NCBI GenBank assembly: GCA_016217555.1
Contig: JACRHW010000007.1
Span: 1 to 55,317 of the forward strand
Length of the DNA: 55,317 bases
Reading direction: 5' to 3'
Source of the DNA: Parcubacteria group bacterium
GTDB lineage: Bacteria; Patescibacteriota; Minisyncoccia; UBA6257; JACRHW01
Below, piece after piece: positions 29,390 to 39,474 of the stretch (position 1 is its first letter; each line of letters opens with the position of its first letter). The position numbers and the translations under genes were made by a program. The notes beneath the pieces were generated by a model, which saw nothing but the letters and a program-made list of their open reading frames with translations, had not been told where the DNA came from and searched no databases.

Positions 29390-30262
29390 TTGAATCTAAA
29401 AAAGAAGGGGTTGATACGAATGATTACTGATTTTTTGCCCACCTACTATGAAGCAATGGGTTCTAATCCTACCTATACCATCCTGAGAAGCATTGTTGTT
29501 GATGGCCACGAAGTAGCTTGGATGAGATTTGAAGGTACAGTAACTATAGAAGGAAAGGATAACCCCTATGCAGGTAATATGCTCCGCTGTGAGTGTGATT
29601 TTAAAAAGGGCGTGGGGTGGCAACTCTATAAAGGGAAACCCTATGGAATAGGAAGACATGAGGAAACGTGCCTTCCTCGACAGGCAGCCATGCACCTACG
29701 GCAACTTGAATTGCGATCTGAATATCTCCGTCGTTTCAAAAAGACAACGTATGGTGACGTCTCCTTCCTCCCACAACTTACCGATAAAATCGTGCGCGAC
29801 CTCATTAAAAAGGCAAAAGCAGGCGAGTTTATTGGCGAAGATGGTAATGGCGCTGAATTTTGGGGGGGATATTTCTATCTCCAAACGCTTGCGGGTATCC
29901 TAGATCAACCCATGCGTGATATATGGGAAGAAGTGGACAAGCTTGTAACTCAGAAAAAAATAAGTCTCGAAGGTGCTGTCGTGCAAAAATACCGCAAACC
30001 ACCAGCACCTACGTGGGAAGAATGGTTTCGAATAGAGGATGATGGCGTAATCGGTATTGCCTCGCTTCCCACTCACAGCAAAATGCAACAAGTATGGAAA
30101 CTTGAAATATATGCACCAGACGGAACAAGACAGCAAGAAGGTACACTTCCTTTATCCTATAGTCCCGATTTTGGACCCGATATTGATGACGTTGAAGAGG
30201 TGACGCAGGAGCTTAAAAAACTTATGAGTTGTCCCAATCCAAAAGAATCTACCAAAGAATAA
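29390..30262 (+). CDS. Hypothetical protein
   Basis: TTG start after an AGGAGGT ribosome-binding site; 290 aa; no recognised domain. Confidence 0.65.
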   Translation: MNLKKKGLIRMITDFLPTYYEAMGSNPTYTILRSIVVDGHEVAWMRFEGTVTIEGKDNPYAGNMLRCECDFKKGVGWQLYKGKPYGIGRHEETCLPRQAAMHLRQLELRSEYLRRFKKTTYGDVSFLPQLTDKIVRDLIKKAKAGEFIGEDGNGAEFWGGYFYLQTLAGILDQPMRDIWEEVDKLVTQKKISLEGAVVQKYRKPPAPTWEEWFRIEDDGVIGIASLPTHSKMQQVWKLEIYAPDGTRQQEGTLPLSYSPDFGPDIDDVEEVTQELKKLMSCPNPKESTKE

Positions 30263-30405
30263 AAAAACGAATGCGGTCACCACGACCGCTTTTTTATTTT
30301 TTTTTGACAAAAATCAAGATACTTGGTAATGTATTGTTGATTTCTACGGGGGCAACCTTGTAGAGATTTGACAACAAAAAAAGAAAGAGCAGGTGTAACA
30401 CAATC

Positions 30406-31029
30406 ATGAGTAGAGAAAGCTACATCAGAGCGATCGCATTCTTTACAATGATAATGGCAGGAATTTATACGCTTGGAGTAACGATCAGTTACCACTGGCA
30501 CATGAGCTGGCCTTTATTGCTTCTCTCATTTGTTGGCTCTGTGGTTTGTATCTTTATCTTCAGAGGGAGCACAGAACCTATTGTAAGTTTTGCAGGAGTT
30601 TCCGGAATGAGCATCCTTATGGGGCTTATGACAGGGCCACTCGTAGCACACTACACAGGACCTGTCGTCCTGAACGCTATTGTTACCACAGCGGCGATTA
30701 TGGTAGGAATGTCCTTGCTTGGCATCATCTATCCAAAATCCTTTGAGGGCATGGGGCCCTACCTCTTTGGAGCACTCCTCGTCTTGATCTTGGGACAACT
30801 TGTCCAAATGCTTTTCGTGGCTTTTGGGTTTACCCAGATGGTAAGCATGACCGCCTTTGCATGGCTCGGTGTCCTCATCTTCACCCTCTACGTCGCCTAC
30901 GACTGGTCGCAGGCACTGAACCAGGAGTACACACTCGATAACGCCATCGATGCAAGCGGGGGACTCATCCTCGACGCCATCAATCTCTTTATCGATCTTC
31001 TCCGAATCTACAGCGGAAACAACGATTAA
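30406..31029 (+). CDS. Bax inhibitor-1/YccA-like membrane protein
   Basis: Multi-TM; C-terminal DNAIDASGGLILDAINLFIDLLRIYSGNND is BI-1-like. Confidence 0.75.
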   Translation: MSRESYIRAIAFFTMIMAGIYTLGVTISYHWHMSWPLLLLSFVGSVVCIFIFRGSTEPIVSFAGVSGMSILMGLMTGPLVAHYTGPVVLNAIVTTAAIMVGMSLLGIIYPKSFEGMGPYLFGALLVLILGQLVQMLFVAFGFTQMVSMTAFAWLGVLIFTLYVAYDWSQALNQEYTLDNAIDASGGLILDAINLFIDLLRIYSGNND

Positions 31030-31305
31030 ATGTGGCAGTTTATAGGAATACTTCTTGTTTCAGCACTGGTAGGCTGGTTTCTTCCTTGGAAGATTTTGCT
31101 CCTCCTTACCACAGTCATCCTTAGTGGTTACTTCTTGTGGACAAATACAATAAACCACGCAGACAACCAAGAAGGTCCGATGCTCATTGCAGCCATAGCG
31201 TTCTGGTTCATCATTCCACCGTTTGTTGTTGCATGGTGTTTGAAAGGAATAAGGATGATTGACGCAAATACATGGTCTGAATGGTTTCGTTGGTGGACAC
31301 AATAA
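31030..31305 (+). CDS. Small membrane protein
   Basis: Starts immediately after the BI-1-like ORF; three hydrophobic segments. Confidence 0.6.
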   Translation: MWQFIGILLVSALVGWFLPWKILLLLTTVILSGYFLWTNTINHADNQEGPMLIAAIAFWFIIPPFVVAWCLKGIRMIDANTWSEWFRWWTQ

Positions 31306-31492
31306 AAAAGTACTGCAAGCGACCCATGTGGCCGCTTTTTTGTTACCTCGTCATCCCGAGATTTATCGAGAAATCTTCAGTGTTTGCACAAGCGAGAGAT
31401 CCTTCTCCTTCGACGGGCTCAGGATCAGGATGACAAAAGAAAGTTATATCCACCACACAAACCATAAACAAATTAATTCACGAGAGGGGTCT

Positions 31493-31622
31493 TTCGAACC
31501 ATTCCGCAGGTGCGAAGCTGGGTGTTGTCAATCCCGAGTTAAAAACGAGTTGGATTGACAACGAAGCGCCTGCGGATGAGTGAGCCACCGCAGGAGTGGC
31601 GAATGGGTGAGAAAGACATCTC
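31493..31622 (+). repeat. Copy A of a ~120-160 bp structured palindromic element
   Basis: cgaaccattccgcaggtgcgaagctgggtgttgtcaatcc...ggattgacaacgaagcgcctgcgg...gagccaccgcaggagtggcgaatgggtgag. Confidence 0.8.
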
Positions 31623-31761
31623 TTGCGAATGAGAATAATGAAGGAACTAGATTCCCGCCTTCCTTCGGCAAGCTCAGGACAAGTCGCGGGAATGACAATA
31701 AATTTGTTTATTTCAAATACATATTGTGAATTTTGTAAAGAGAGAGTAGGATATACATACG

Positions 31762-33243
31762 ATGAAAAAAGCTAAAGAAATAGAAAAAGAGAATAAAATA
31801 GCACGACCACCAGTGGTGGTGGTGATGGGGCACGTCGATCATGGAAAGACGACGCTTTTGGATTACATCAGAAAAACAAACCTTGCCACACGCGAGGCTG
31901 GTGCAATCACACAATCTATTGGGGCCTACGAAATTACTCATGGTGACCGCAAAATTACTTTTATTGATACCCCTGGGCATGAGGCGTTTTCAAAGATGAG
32001 AGGACGTGGTGCAAAAGCAGCGGATATTGCTATTCTCGTTGTGGCAGCGGACGAGGGGGTAAAACCACAGACAAAAGAATCTATCGAACAAATCAGAGCA
32101 ACAAATACCCCCTTTATTGTGGCTTTCACAAAAATTGATAAACCCAATGCCGATACCCAGCGTGCACGAACTCAGCTTTCTGAACTTGGAGTTGTCGTTG
32201 AATCATGGGGGGGTGATATTCCTGAACAAGAGGTTTCTGCAGTAAGCGGAGCGGGAATAGATGAACTTCTTGATCTCGTTCTCCTTGCAACCGATCTTCA
32301 GGAACTTAAGGCGGATAAAAATGCACAAGGAAGGGGAGTTATTATCGAAACAAAACGAGATAGTAAACGTGGTATTATCACAAGTCTTATCATACTCGAT
32401 GGCACACTTCGAGAGGGAGAGTATGTTAGAACTCCAACAGCAAAGGGAAAGATAAAACTCCTCGAAGATTTTAAGGGGACACGAACCATGGAGGCAACAT
32501 TTTCCTCTCCAGTACTTGTTATTGGTTTTGAAACGTCCCCACTGGTAGGTGAGGAGTGGGTGGGCGGAAGCGAAGAAGCAGTTGCGCAACCTATTTTAGA
32601 TGAGAAAGAGGCAGTGGAATCTACCGAGAGAATAAATAAAAAAACGCCCGAAGGGATAAAAGCGATAAATGTGATTATAAAGGCTGATACCTACGGCTCT
32701 TACGAAGCGCTTGATGCCATTATACAATCCATAACACGAGAACGTCTCTTGATTCATGTTCTCGACTCCGGAGTGGGGGACATTACCGACAGCGATCTTA
32801 AGCTTGCCAACACGTTCGATGCAACAATTCTTGGATTTCATGTAAAAATGGCCTCATCATTACGCCTTCTTGTCGACCAGCTAAAAATCCGCGTTATAGC
32901 ATCTGATGTCATTTACGAAACGGTAAAACTTTTTGAGGAATTTCTCGATAAACAACTTGCAAACGATAAAGAATACCTGGGAGAATTCGAAATCCTTAAA
33001 CTTTTTAGTGTCTCTAAGAAAGGACAACTTGTGGGGGGTAAGATCCTCATAGGAAATTTGGCAGTTAATAAACGTGTAGATATTTTTAGAGAACACATCA
33101 AGCTAGGAGAGGGACGAGTGATAAACTTACGATCGGGTAAGCAAGAAGTAAAGACAATGCCTCAAAATAAAGAATGCGGAGCACTCGTACAAAGTGGCGC
33201 CTCCATTGAAGTAGGTGATATCCTTAAATCATTTCAGGGCTAA
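31762..33243 (+). CDS. infB: Translation initiation factor IF-2 (short form)
   Basis: PPVVVVMGHVDHGKTTLLDYIRKTNLATREAGAITQSIGAYEI, FIDTPGHEAFSKMRGRGAKAADIAILVVAADEGVKPQT. Confidence 0.97.
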   Translation: MKKAKEIEKENKIARPPVVVVMGHVDHGKTTLLDYIRKTNLATREAGAITQSIGAYEITHGDRKITFIDTPGHEAFSKMRGRGAKAADIAILVVAADEGVKPQTKESIEQIRATNTPFIVAFTKIDKPNADTQRARTQLSELGVVVESWGGDIPEQEVSAVSGAGIDELLDLVLLATDLQELKADKNAQGRGVIIETKRDSKRGIITSLIILDGTLREGEYVRTPTAKGKIKLLEDFKGTRTMEATFSSPVLVIGFETSPLVGEEWVGGSEEAVAQPILDEKEAVESTERINKKTPEGIKAINVIIKADTYGSYEALDAIIQSITRERLLIHVLDSGVGDITDSDLKLANTFDATILGFHVKMASSLRLLVDQLKIRVIASDVIYETVKLFEEFLDKQLANDKEYLGEFEILKLFSVSKKGQLVGGKILIGNLAVNKRVDIFREHIKLGEGRVINLRSGKQEVKTMPQNKECGALVQSGASIEVGDILKSFQG

Positions 33244-33248
33244 CTTTT

Positions 33249-33581
33249 ATGTCCCTCCGCACTATACGCGTAAATGAGCTTATTCATGAAGAGGTGGGGA
33301 ATATCCTTGCAAAAGATGTTATTCTTGATGGAAACTATCTCATTACCATTACCACCGTCGAAACCTCACGTGATTTGCGTCACAGCACCATTCGATACAG
33401 CGTACTCCCTGATTCAGCAGTAAAAGAGGCAGGGGAATTTTTGAAAGACGTGGTGGTGGAGGTGCAACACATCCTCAATCGTCGCCTCAAAATGCATCCC
33501 ATTCCACGATTAGAATTTGTTTATGACCCAAGAGAACGAGAGGCGGCCCATATCGAACAGTTATTGGAACAAAATAAGTAG
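33249..33581 (+). CDS. rbfA: Ribosome-binding factor A
   Basis: RVNELIHEEVGNIL, LRHSTIRYSVLPD, IPRLEFVYDP; directly after infB. Confidence 0.9.
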   Translation: MSLRTIRVNELIHEEVGNILAKDVILDGNYLITITTVETSRDLRHSTIRYSVLPDSAVKEAGEFLKDVVVEVQHILNRRLKMHPIPRLEFVYDPREREAAHIEQLLEQNK

Positions 33582-33597
33582 CACACGGCCTGATAGC

Positions 33598-33626
33598 CCC
33601 CGTTAGAAATCTCATTTCTAACGGGG
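33598..33626. repeat. Minimal CCCGTTAGA-family palindrome
   Basis: CCCCGTTAGAAAT-CTC-ATTTCTAACGGGG. Confidence 0.8.
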
Positions 33627-33727
33627 CAAGCAAGTAATAAAGCAGCTCTCCGTCCTAATATTGTCAAAATCTTTTGATTTTATAACAATAATGAAGATCC
33701 GCGATTATTTCCAGAGGGTAGAATAGT

Positions 33728-33802
33728 GGCGTTGTAGCCAAGTGGTAAGGCAGGAGTCTGCAAAACTCCTATACGTGGGTTCGATTCCCGCCAACGCCTC
33801 CA
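33728..33802 (+). tRNA. tRNA-Cys (GCA)
   Basis: GGCGTTG...CAACGCC acceptor, anticodon loop CTGCAAA; CCA encoded. Confidence 0.94.
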
Positions 33803-33824
33803 CCTTCTGGAAATAATCGAGACG

Positions 33825-33845
33825 AACTCCTATACGTGGGTTCGA
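33825..33845 (+). repeat. 21-bp duplicate of the tRNA-Cys anticodon-stem/T-arm region
   Basis: aactcctatacgtgggttcga is identical to 33764-33784. Confidence 0.8.
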
Positions 33846-34027
33846 CCTGCCCCGTGAGAATTTCGAAAAAATTCTTCTATGGGGTTCTCCCTCAGGCCTC
33901 ACAGAAACCTTACTGAATTCCACTGCCAATAAAACACCATAGAGAAATTCTGTGGTGTTTTATTGGTGCAATTTTGAAAGAGGTCTAATAAACGTGTACC
34001 CATAGGGAGAACAACGTATTACCCCCA

Positions 34028-35998
34028 TTACCAACTACCTCCGCCACCTCCGCCACCACCACCCCCCGACGAACCACCCCCATCACTACCGCTCGAAGAA
34101 CTCGGACTAGATGTAAGATTTGATGCAGCTGACGAGCTAAAACTTGTAAGACTCGACGTAAAAGCTAACGCACTAAAATTGTCATTGGAAGCACTGCTAT
34201 ACCATGAGGGCGGTGTAGTATAGATGTCTTCGAATTCCTTAGCCCACGCTTTTTCAACACCAAGCACGATAGCATAAGGCAATAGTTTCTCGAAAATTGC
34301 AGGTCTTTTCTCTGGTGCATCGTGAAAATTAATCCTGTCTTTTTCGGCTATCTGAAGATACTCCTTAAATCCCAAAAGTTGTTCATAAATAGCCACACCC
34401 CTTTCTGTTCGCCGGGGCATGATAAATAAAAAAAAGGCAAAAAACGCGATGGTGAGAAACGTAGCAATAAAACCAGAAAGACCAAAATAGACAGAAGAAA
34501 GGATGCCACCCCCGATAAGCATAAAAATGGAAAAAAATACAATGAGAAAGGTTCGTATCCCATCTCCCGGTGCAGTTTCAAAAAATCCTTCTCTTACAAG
34601 AAGCCTCATGGCAGTTTTTCGAATTTCGGTGGCAGCCATGTAGAAACTATTTTTAAGCGAAGATAGTGTTACAAAAGAAGTGTCATTATTTTGAGGTTCT
34701 ATTTGTTGCTTTGCATCTATTTCTTTCGCCAGCTTAGTCACCTGGTTATTCAAGAAATTCTTAACATCGTTGGAAAGGGGATTACCCTCATTATTAACAG
34801 CGGCCATTCCCGTAAGTATTTTTTTTGAGATTTGACCATTTGGCAAAAAGAGTGAGCTCATAAGCAGGCGATCATGATCGTTGAGAAGATTTGTACTATC
34901 TTTTAATTTTTTGAGAACATAATCGATGTTTTTTGGATATGTAGGATCCTCAACCTGCTCAATCCTGATATAACCCTGCACGGCCAAACTGATAAGTTCG
35001 GCAGAAATATCCTTGTCGCGAGATTCATAATGGAATACCCCACCAACCTCCATAGGAGATAGATTTTCAGGCACATCATAATAGGGGATGATGATTCCTC
35101 TCCCTTTTGGATCTCTCCCATTACGATACCAGTAAACAAACATGAGTATGAAAACAAAAAACGGAACAAGATATACAAATAAATCATTAACGAAGTAGTA
35201 CCATGCATTTTCGAACGCACTTGGCTGTAAAACAATACCCTTTGGAAAGCCAACGGCAATAGTCATACCCTCTTTAGAGCTAAGAATTTGCGGAGACGTG
35301 AAGCGTATAGTTGTTTTATCCTCTTCGAAATCAGTGTTCCCCTCACAACGTTTCATGCTTCCCCCTTGCCCCACATAACAGGAAATTTTAAGATCACTTT
35401 TGTTGATTTTGGTCGGCACATGAACTATCGCCTCTGATTTTATAATAGGAACAAGCCATTCATTGCCTGTGGCATTCCAATAAATTTCATCAAAATTGGA
35501 GAAATAACCTATCGGACGATCCACCGTATAACTAATAATGTACTGGTGTACTCCGGTAATTTCTTTATTAGGATCACCTATTTTAACTTCCTTATCATTA
35601 CCTTTGTTCAAAATGGCAAAAGAATATGGTGTACCGGTTTCATCGACAACGGTGATATCGCTCAAGAGAAAATTGAAATTATTTCCAAAATTGGTCTTAT
35701 ATCGTACGGGAATGTCTCTGAATATGCCATGCCGACGGAGAGTCCCAAAGTTGTATATAATATCTTCGCGGACAGTAATGGTTGCATCAGGATGAACGGT
35801 AATATCTACGTTCATTTCATCTATACGTTCTCCAACACGTTGATAGGTGTCGCTAGAAGATGCTAACGATGTTGTATTTTGAGCGTGTAGATAAGAAAAC
35901 GTGGTGGCAAAAAGTACAAAAAACAAAATGAGGAAAAGCTGTTTCGGTAATAGATACCGCTTAACCATGGTATGTATTTTCTGCTTGTCGATATCCAT
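34028..35998 (-). CDS. DUF2207-like membrane protein
   Basis: NVDITVHPDATITVREDIIYNFGTLRRHGIFRDIPV; C-terminal GGGSSGGGGGGGGGGSW. Confidence 0.85.
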   Translation of the reverse strand: MDIDKQKIHTMVKRYLLPKQLFLILFFVLFATTFSYLHAQNTTSLASSSDTYQRVGERIDEMNVDITVHPDATITVREDIIYNFGTLRRHGIFRDIPVRYKTNFGNNFNFLLSDITVVDETGTPYSFAILNKGNDKEVKIGDPNKEITGVHQYIISYTVDRPIGYFSNFDEIYWNATGNEWLVPIIKSEAIVHVPTKINKSDLKISCYVGQGGSMKRCEGNTDFEEDKTTIRFTSPQILSSKEGMTIAVGFPKGIVLQPSAFENAWYYFVNDLFVYLVPFFVFILMFVYWYRNGRDPKGRGIIIPYYDVPENLSPMEVGGVFHYESRDKDISAELISLAVQGYIRIEQVEDPTYPKNIDYVLKKLKDSTNLLNDHDRLLMSSLFLPNGQISKKILTGMAAVNNEGNPLSNDVKNFLNNQVTKLAKEIDAKQQIEPQNNDTSFVTLSSLKNSFYMAATEIRKTAMRLLVREGFFETAPGDGIRTFLIVFFSIFMLIGGGILSSVYFGLSGFIATFLTIAFFAFFLFIMPRRTERGVAIYEQLLGFKEYLQIAEKDRINFHDAPEKRPAIFEKLLPYAIVLGVEKAWAKEFEDIYTTPPSWYSSASNDNFSALAFTSSLTSFSSSAASNLTSSPSSSSGSDGGGSSGGGGGGGGGGSW

Positions 35999-36239
35999 AG
36001 ATGATACGCGCATTAATTAATTGATATCTCTTCGCATCTCTTAATCGCTTTTTCTAAAGTCGGGTAGGAACCATCAGTCTATATATCTCCATTATTATAA
36101 TTATCATCAACTTTTACTGTAAATTCTTTTGGCATAATTTATTTGTATATATTATAATTAGCAATGACAACCATGTCATTATTATCATAACATAACTGAT
36201 ATATAGATTTTCCATTTTTTGGTGTATAATTATGAAAAT

Positions 36240-36668
36240 ATGAATAATAAACAATTCATGGTTATATTGCTTGCTTTCCTTTTTATTATTCTTGGAATCG
36301 TTGCTGGTAGTAAATATTATTTCACAACACACAAAACAAAAACAAACGATATGCCTATTATTACTGCCCAACTTAGTTCTTATGGCGCGACAGGAGATAG
36401 CTCGGTAACCCTACCCGTACAAACATTTACGGCTAAGATCGGTGAGGTAATTCACCTGAAAAATACAGCCAGTAGCTATGATTTTATGAACTATAGTTTT
36501 GAGGTAGTTACAGCAAATGCTAATGAGATATTTCTCAAACAGGTACCAGATGAGATGGGCAAGATGAACCCAAACGGAAAAGATATTCGCTTCATTAGAG
36601 GAAGTGCGACGCATGTTGGTTTCAGTGCACCCGGTAGAGGTCATTCGTGGGAGCTCAAAATTAAATAA
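36240..36668 (+). CDS. Small exported protein, family X copy 1
   Basis: N-terminal TM; LPVQTFTAKIGEVIHLKN...VFLKQVPDE-like region shared with 41726-42175. Confidence 0.65.
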   Translation: MNNKQFMVILLAFLFIILGIVAGSKYYFTTHKTKTNDMPIITAQLSSYGATGDSSVTLPVQTFTAKIGEVIHLKNTASSYDFMNYSFEVVTANANEIFLKQVPDEMGKMNPNGKDIRFIRGSATHVGFSAPGRGHSWELKIK

Positions 36669-36693
36669 GCGAATTACATAATTTTATATTTTT

Positions 36694-39441
36694 ATGCTTT
36701 GGTCACGTATTTTAAAATGGTGTGTCGGTGCTCTCGTCGTTGTTACATTAGGCGGAATGGTGTTTGGGTGGTATGCCAGTTGGCAAATTGATCATCTTTG
36801 GTTTACCCAATTAGGGTATGGCGAAGTTTTTCTTACCCAATTTTTTACACGCATAGTACTTGGAGTGGTATCGTTTTTAGCCTCCCTCTTTTTCTTTACA
36901 CTTCTTTACGGGGTGGTATCGAGAAATACTAAACCTTGTGGAGTTGAGGTTGATAGTTTTAGCTCCCTAGAACGTGAAGAGTTAGCAAAGAAATTCAAAT
37001 TTTGGTGGTTTTTTATAAGCGTGTTTTTTGCTGTATTGGTGGGTATGGGTGCCACAGATTCGGTTAAGGAATTTCTCCTTTTTAGAAAATCAGCAAGTTT
37101 TGGAAGCGTTGACGCGATATTAAAGATGCCTATTGATTTTTATGTGTACAAATTCCCCTTTCTTGTCATAGTAAACGAATGGTTTTTATTTCTCTTTGTG
37201 GGTACATTGTTCGTTTTGGGAATAGTGTGGTTTTTGTGTCGTACGCCTGATAAGGCAAGAGAGTTTTTTGCATATAAGGGTCCCGGGCGGGGGATACTGT
37301 CTAGTCTCCTTTTTTGGGGATTTATCGCATCCTTCATTGTGGGGGGACTTTTCCCCGCGGTAGTTTTGGGTGGGCTCGCCATAATTTTTATTATGTTTAT
37401 TGCGGGAAGAACCAAAACTCCAACAAATTTGGATAGCCTAGGTCTTTTCCAGCCTGGGATTTCTCGTGCCCTTCTTTTGGTTACTGGTCTCCTCTTCTTT
37501 GATGCCACCGCAGCGGAGTTGTTGGCAAGGTATCAGCTTGTTATCAAAGGTTCGAGCAATATTCTCCCAAGCACAAGTTGGATTGATGCACACTATTTCC
37601 TTTCCTACGATTTGGCGTTAGCTTTTCTTTTTCTCTTGATTGGTATTACATTTCTCATTGCCCGTCATTTCTCATGGAAACTACACGGCGGTATTGTTGG
37701 AGGAATAGTTGGCTTACAAATTATATTTGGCATGGCCGTTCCTGGACTTATTACAAAATTCTATGTGAAGCCAAATGAACCAATTCTTGAAAAACCCTAT
37801 ATTGAAGCCCACCTTACTGCCACAAAAAACGCGTATAATCTTACGGATGTAATAGAATCTCGTTTCGACCCCTCCTCACAATTAACACAACAGGCGGTTG
37901 ATGCTGCCTCTGATACCATTTCCAATATTCGTATCTGGGATTACCGAGCATTCAACACAGCAAATAATCAGCTCCAAGCACTAAAAACATACTATCGGTT
38001 TTATGATGCGGATACCGATCGCTATTATCTCGATAAAGATCAGTATCGTCAGGTAGAGATATCGGCAAGAGAACTTGATCTTAGTCAACTACCACCAGGG
38101 GCGGAGGGAAGATTTATTGTTCCTCTTACTTACACACATGGTGATGGAGTTGTCGTTGCACCTGTAAATAAAGTTTCGGAGGAGGGAAGACCTGTATATG
38201 TGGTTCGGGACATTCCACCATCAAGTACCTCTCCCTATCTTTCTACGAACGATCCAAGAATCTATTTTGGCGAAGGGACATATGGTGATCTTTTTCTGAA
38301 TACTGGAGTAAAAGAAGTCGATTCAGAGGGAAAAGTTGATGAGAGAAGTTATGGACTAGGGTTCCCTATCACAAACCTTTTTACAAAATTTATGGTTTCT
38401 TTGCGCAGTGGTGATTGGTCTAATGTGCTTTTTTCTCAATACATTAAAAACGATACGGAGTATGTAATGCATCGCGAAATCCGTGATCGTGTCCAGTCTC
38501 TCGCCCCTTATCTTACTTTCGATGCTGATCCTTATCCTATAATTCGAAACGATGGGACGCTTTCGTGGGTACTTGATGGATATACCACTACTAATAGTTA
38601 CCCTCTTTCATTTGCTGTTGATGGCCAATCCAATTATCCATATGGTAAAAATTATATTCGTAATTCGGTGAAAGCTGTTGTCGACGCCACAACAGGAAAA
38701 ACAGATTTCTATGTATGGGACGAGAACGATCCGATCTTGAAGTCTTGGGAAATGCAGTTCCCCCACTCACTGAAACCAAAAAATACAATTCCTGAAGATG
38801 TAGTATCACACCTACGATTCCCTAACGACCTTTTTGAGAATCTTACGTCGGTGTATAACACCTACCACGTTCGCGATGCCGATGAGTTCTATAATCGCCA
38901 GGATGTGTGGTCGGTACCCCAAGAAACCTTAGAGCAGGGGAGTGTGGAAACAATGAAAAGCTATTACAATATTGTAAATCTTCCTGGTATCGTAGGTCCT
39001 GGTGAGTTTGTCCTTTTGCGACCCGTAACTCCATACCAAAAGGATAATATGACAGCGTTGTATGTGGGAAGATCTGATATGCCCAATACAGGTCGGTTGA
39101 TGGTTTATTATCTGCCCAAAGATCGGCTTGTGGCGGGTCCTTCACAAATTGAAACACGTATCGATCAGGATTCCGATCTTTCAAAAGACCTTACGCTTTG
39201 GAATCAACAGGGCTCGCAAGTAGTTCGTGGTGGACTTTTTGTCCTTCCTGTTGGAAATACATTTCTGTATGTAAAATCTATCTACCTTCAGGCAAAAAAT
39301 AACCCCATCCCAGAATTAAAACTTGTTGTGCTTGCAACTGAAAACCAGCTTGCATTTGGTGCTAACACGGAAGAGGCACTTCAAAAACTTCTTGCCAAGG
39401 AGGGCAAAAATGTGCCAGAAAAACCTAAAAAAGAAAAATGA
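36694..39441 (+). CDS. UPF0182 family membrane protein
   Basis: 915 aa; LWFTQLGYGEVFLTQFFTRI, NIRIWDYRAFNTANNQLQALKTYYRFYDADTDRY. Confidence 0.85.
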   Translation: MLWSRILKWCVGALVVVTLGGMVFGWYASWQIDHLWFTQLGYGEVFLTQFFTRIVLGVVSFLASLFFFTLLYGVVSRNTKPCGVEVDSFSSLEREELAKKFKFWWFFISVFFAVLVGMGATDSVKEFLLFRKSASFGSVDAILKMPIDFYVYKFPFLVIVNEWFLFLFVGTLFVLGIVWFLCRTPDKAREFFAYKGPGRGILSSLLFWGFIASFIVGGLFPAVVLGGLAIIFIMFIAGRTKTPTNLDSLGLFQPGISRALLLVTGLLFFDATAAELLARYQLVIKGSSNILPSTSWIDAHYFLSYDLALAFLFLLIGITFLIARHFSWKLHGGIVGGIVGLQIIFGMAVPGLITKFYVKPNEPILEKPYIEAHLTATKNAYNLTDVIESRFDPSSQLTQQAVDAASDTISNIRIWDYRAFNTANNQLQALKTYYRFYDADTDRYYLDKDQYRQVEISARELDLSQLPPGAEGRFIVPLTYTHGDGVVVAPVNKVSEEGRPVYVVRDIPPSSTSPYLSTNDPRIYFGEGTYGDLFLNTGVKEVDSEGKVDERSYGLGFPITNLFTKFMVSLRSGDWSNVLFSQYIKNDTEYVMHREIRDRVQSLAPYLTFDADPYPIIRNDGTLSWVLDGYTTTNSYPLSFAVDGQSNYPYGKNYIRNSVKAVVDATTGKTDFYVWDENDPILKSWEMQFPHSLKPKNTIPEDVVSHLRFPNDLFENLTSVYNTYHVRDADEFYNRQDVWSVPQETLEQGSVETMKSYYNIVNLPGIVGPGEFVLLRPVTPYQKDNMTALYVGRSDMPNTGRLMVYYLPKDRLVAGPSQIETRIDQDSDLSKDLTLWNQQGSQVVRGGLFVLPVGNTFLYVKSIYLQAKNNPIPELKLVVLATENQLAFGANTEEALQKLLAKEGKNVPEKPKKEK

Positions 39442-39474
39442 CCTCTTCTCCGTTATTATTAAACTAGGCTTCGC

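Noticed and set aside
29396-29695. Many antisense ORFs of 60-130 aa in the track, overlapping clear genes
   Set aside because: No ribosome-binding sites or recognisable motifs; shadow ORFs of stronger coding frames.
32520-32600. In-frame palindromic insert in infB (ETSPLVGEEWVGGSEE)
   Set aside because: Only a 5-bp CCCAC/GTGGG inverted pair, and SPLVGE fits the normal IF-2 alignment; too weak.
33705-33929. Minus-strand ORF with LAGIEPTYRSFADSCLTTWLQRH
   Set aside because: Antisense translation of tRNA-Cys and its partial duplicate.
34028-34090. Gly/Ser-rich C-terminus of the DUF2207-like protein as a novel feature
   Set aside because: Glycine-rich tails ending this way are common in DUF2207 proteins.
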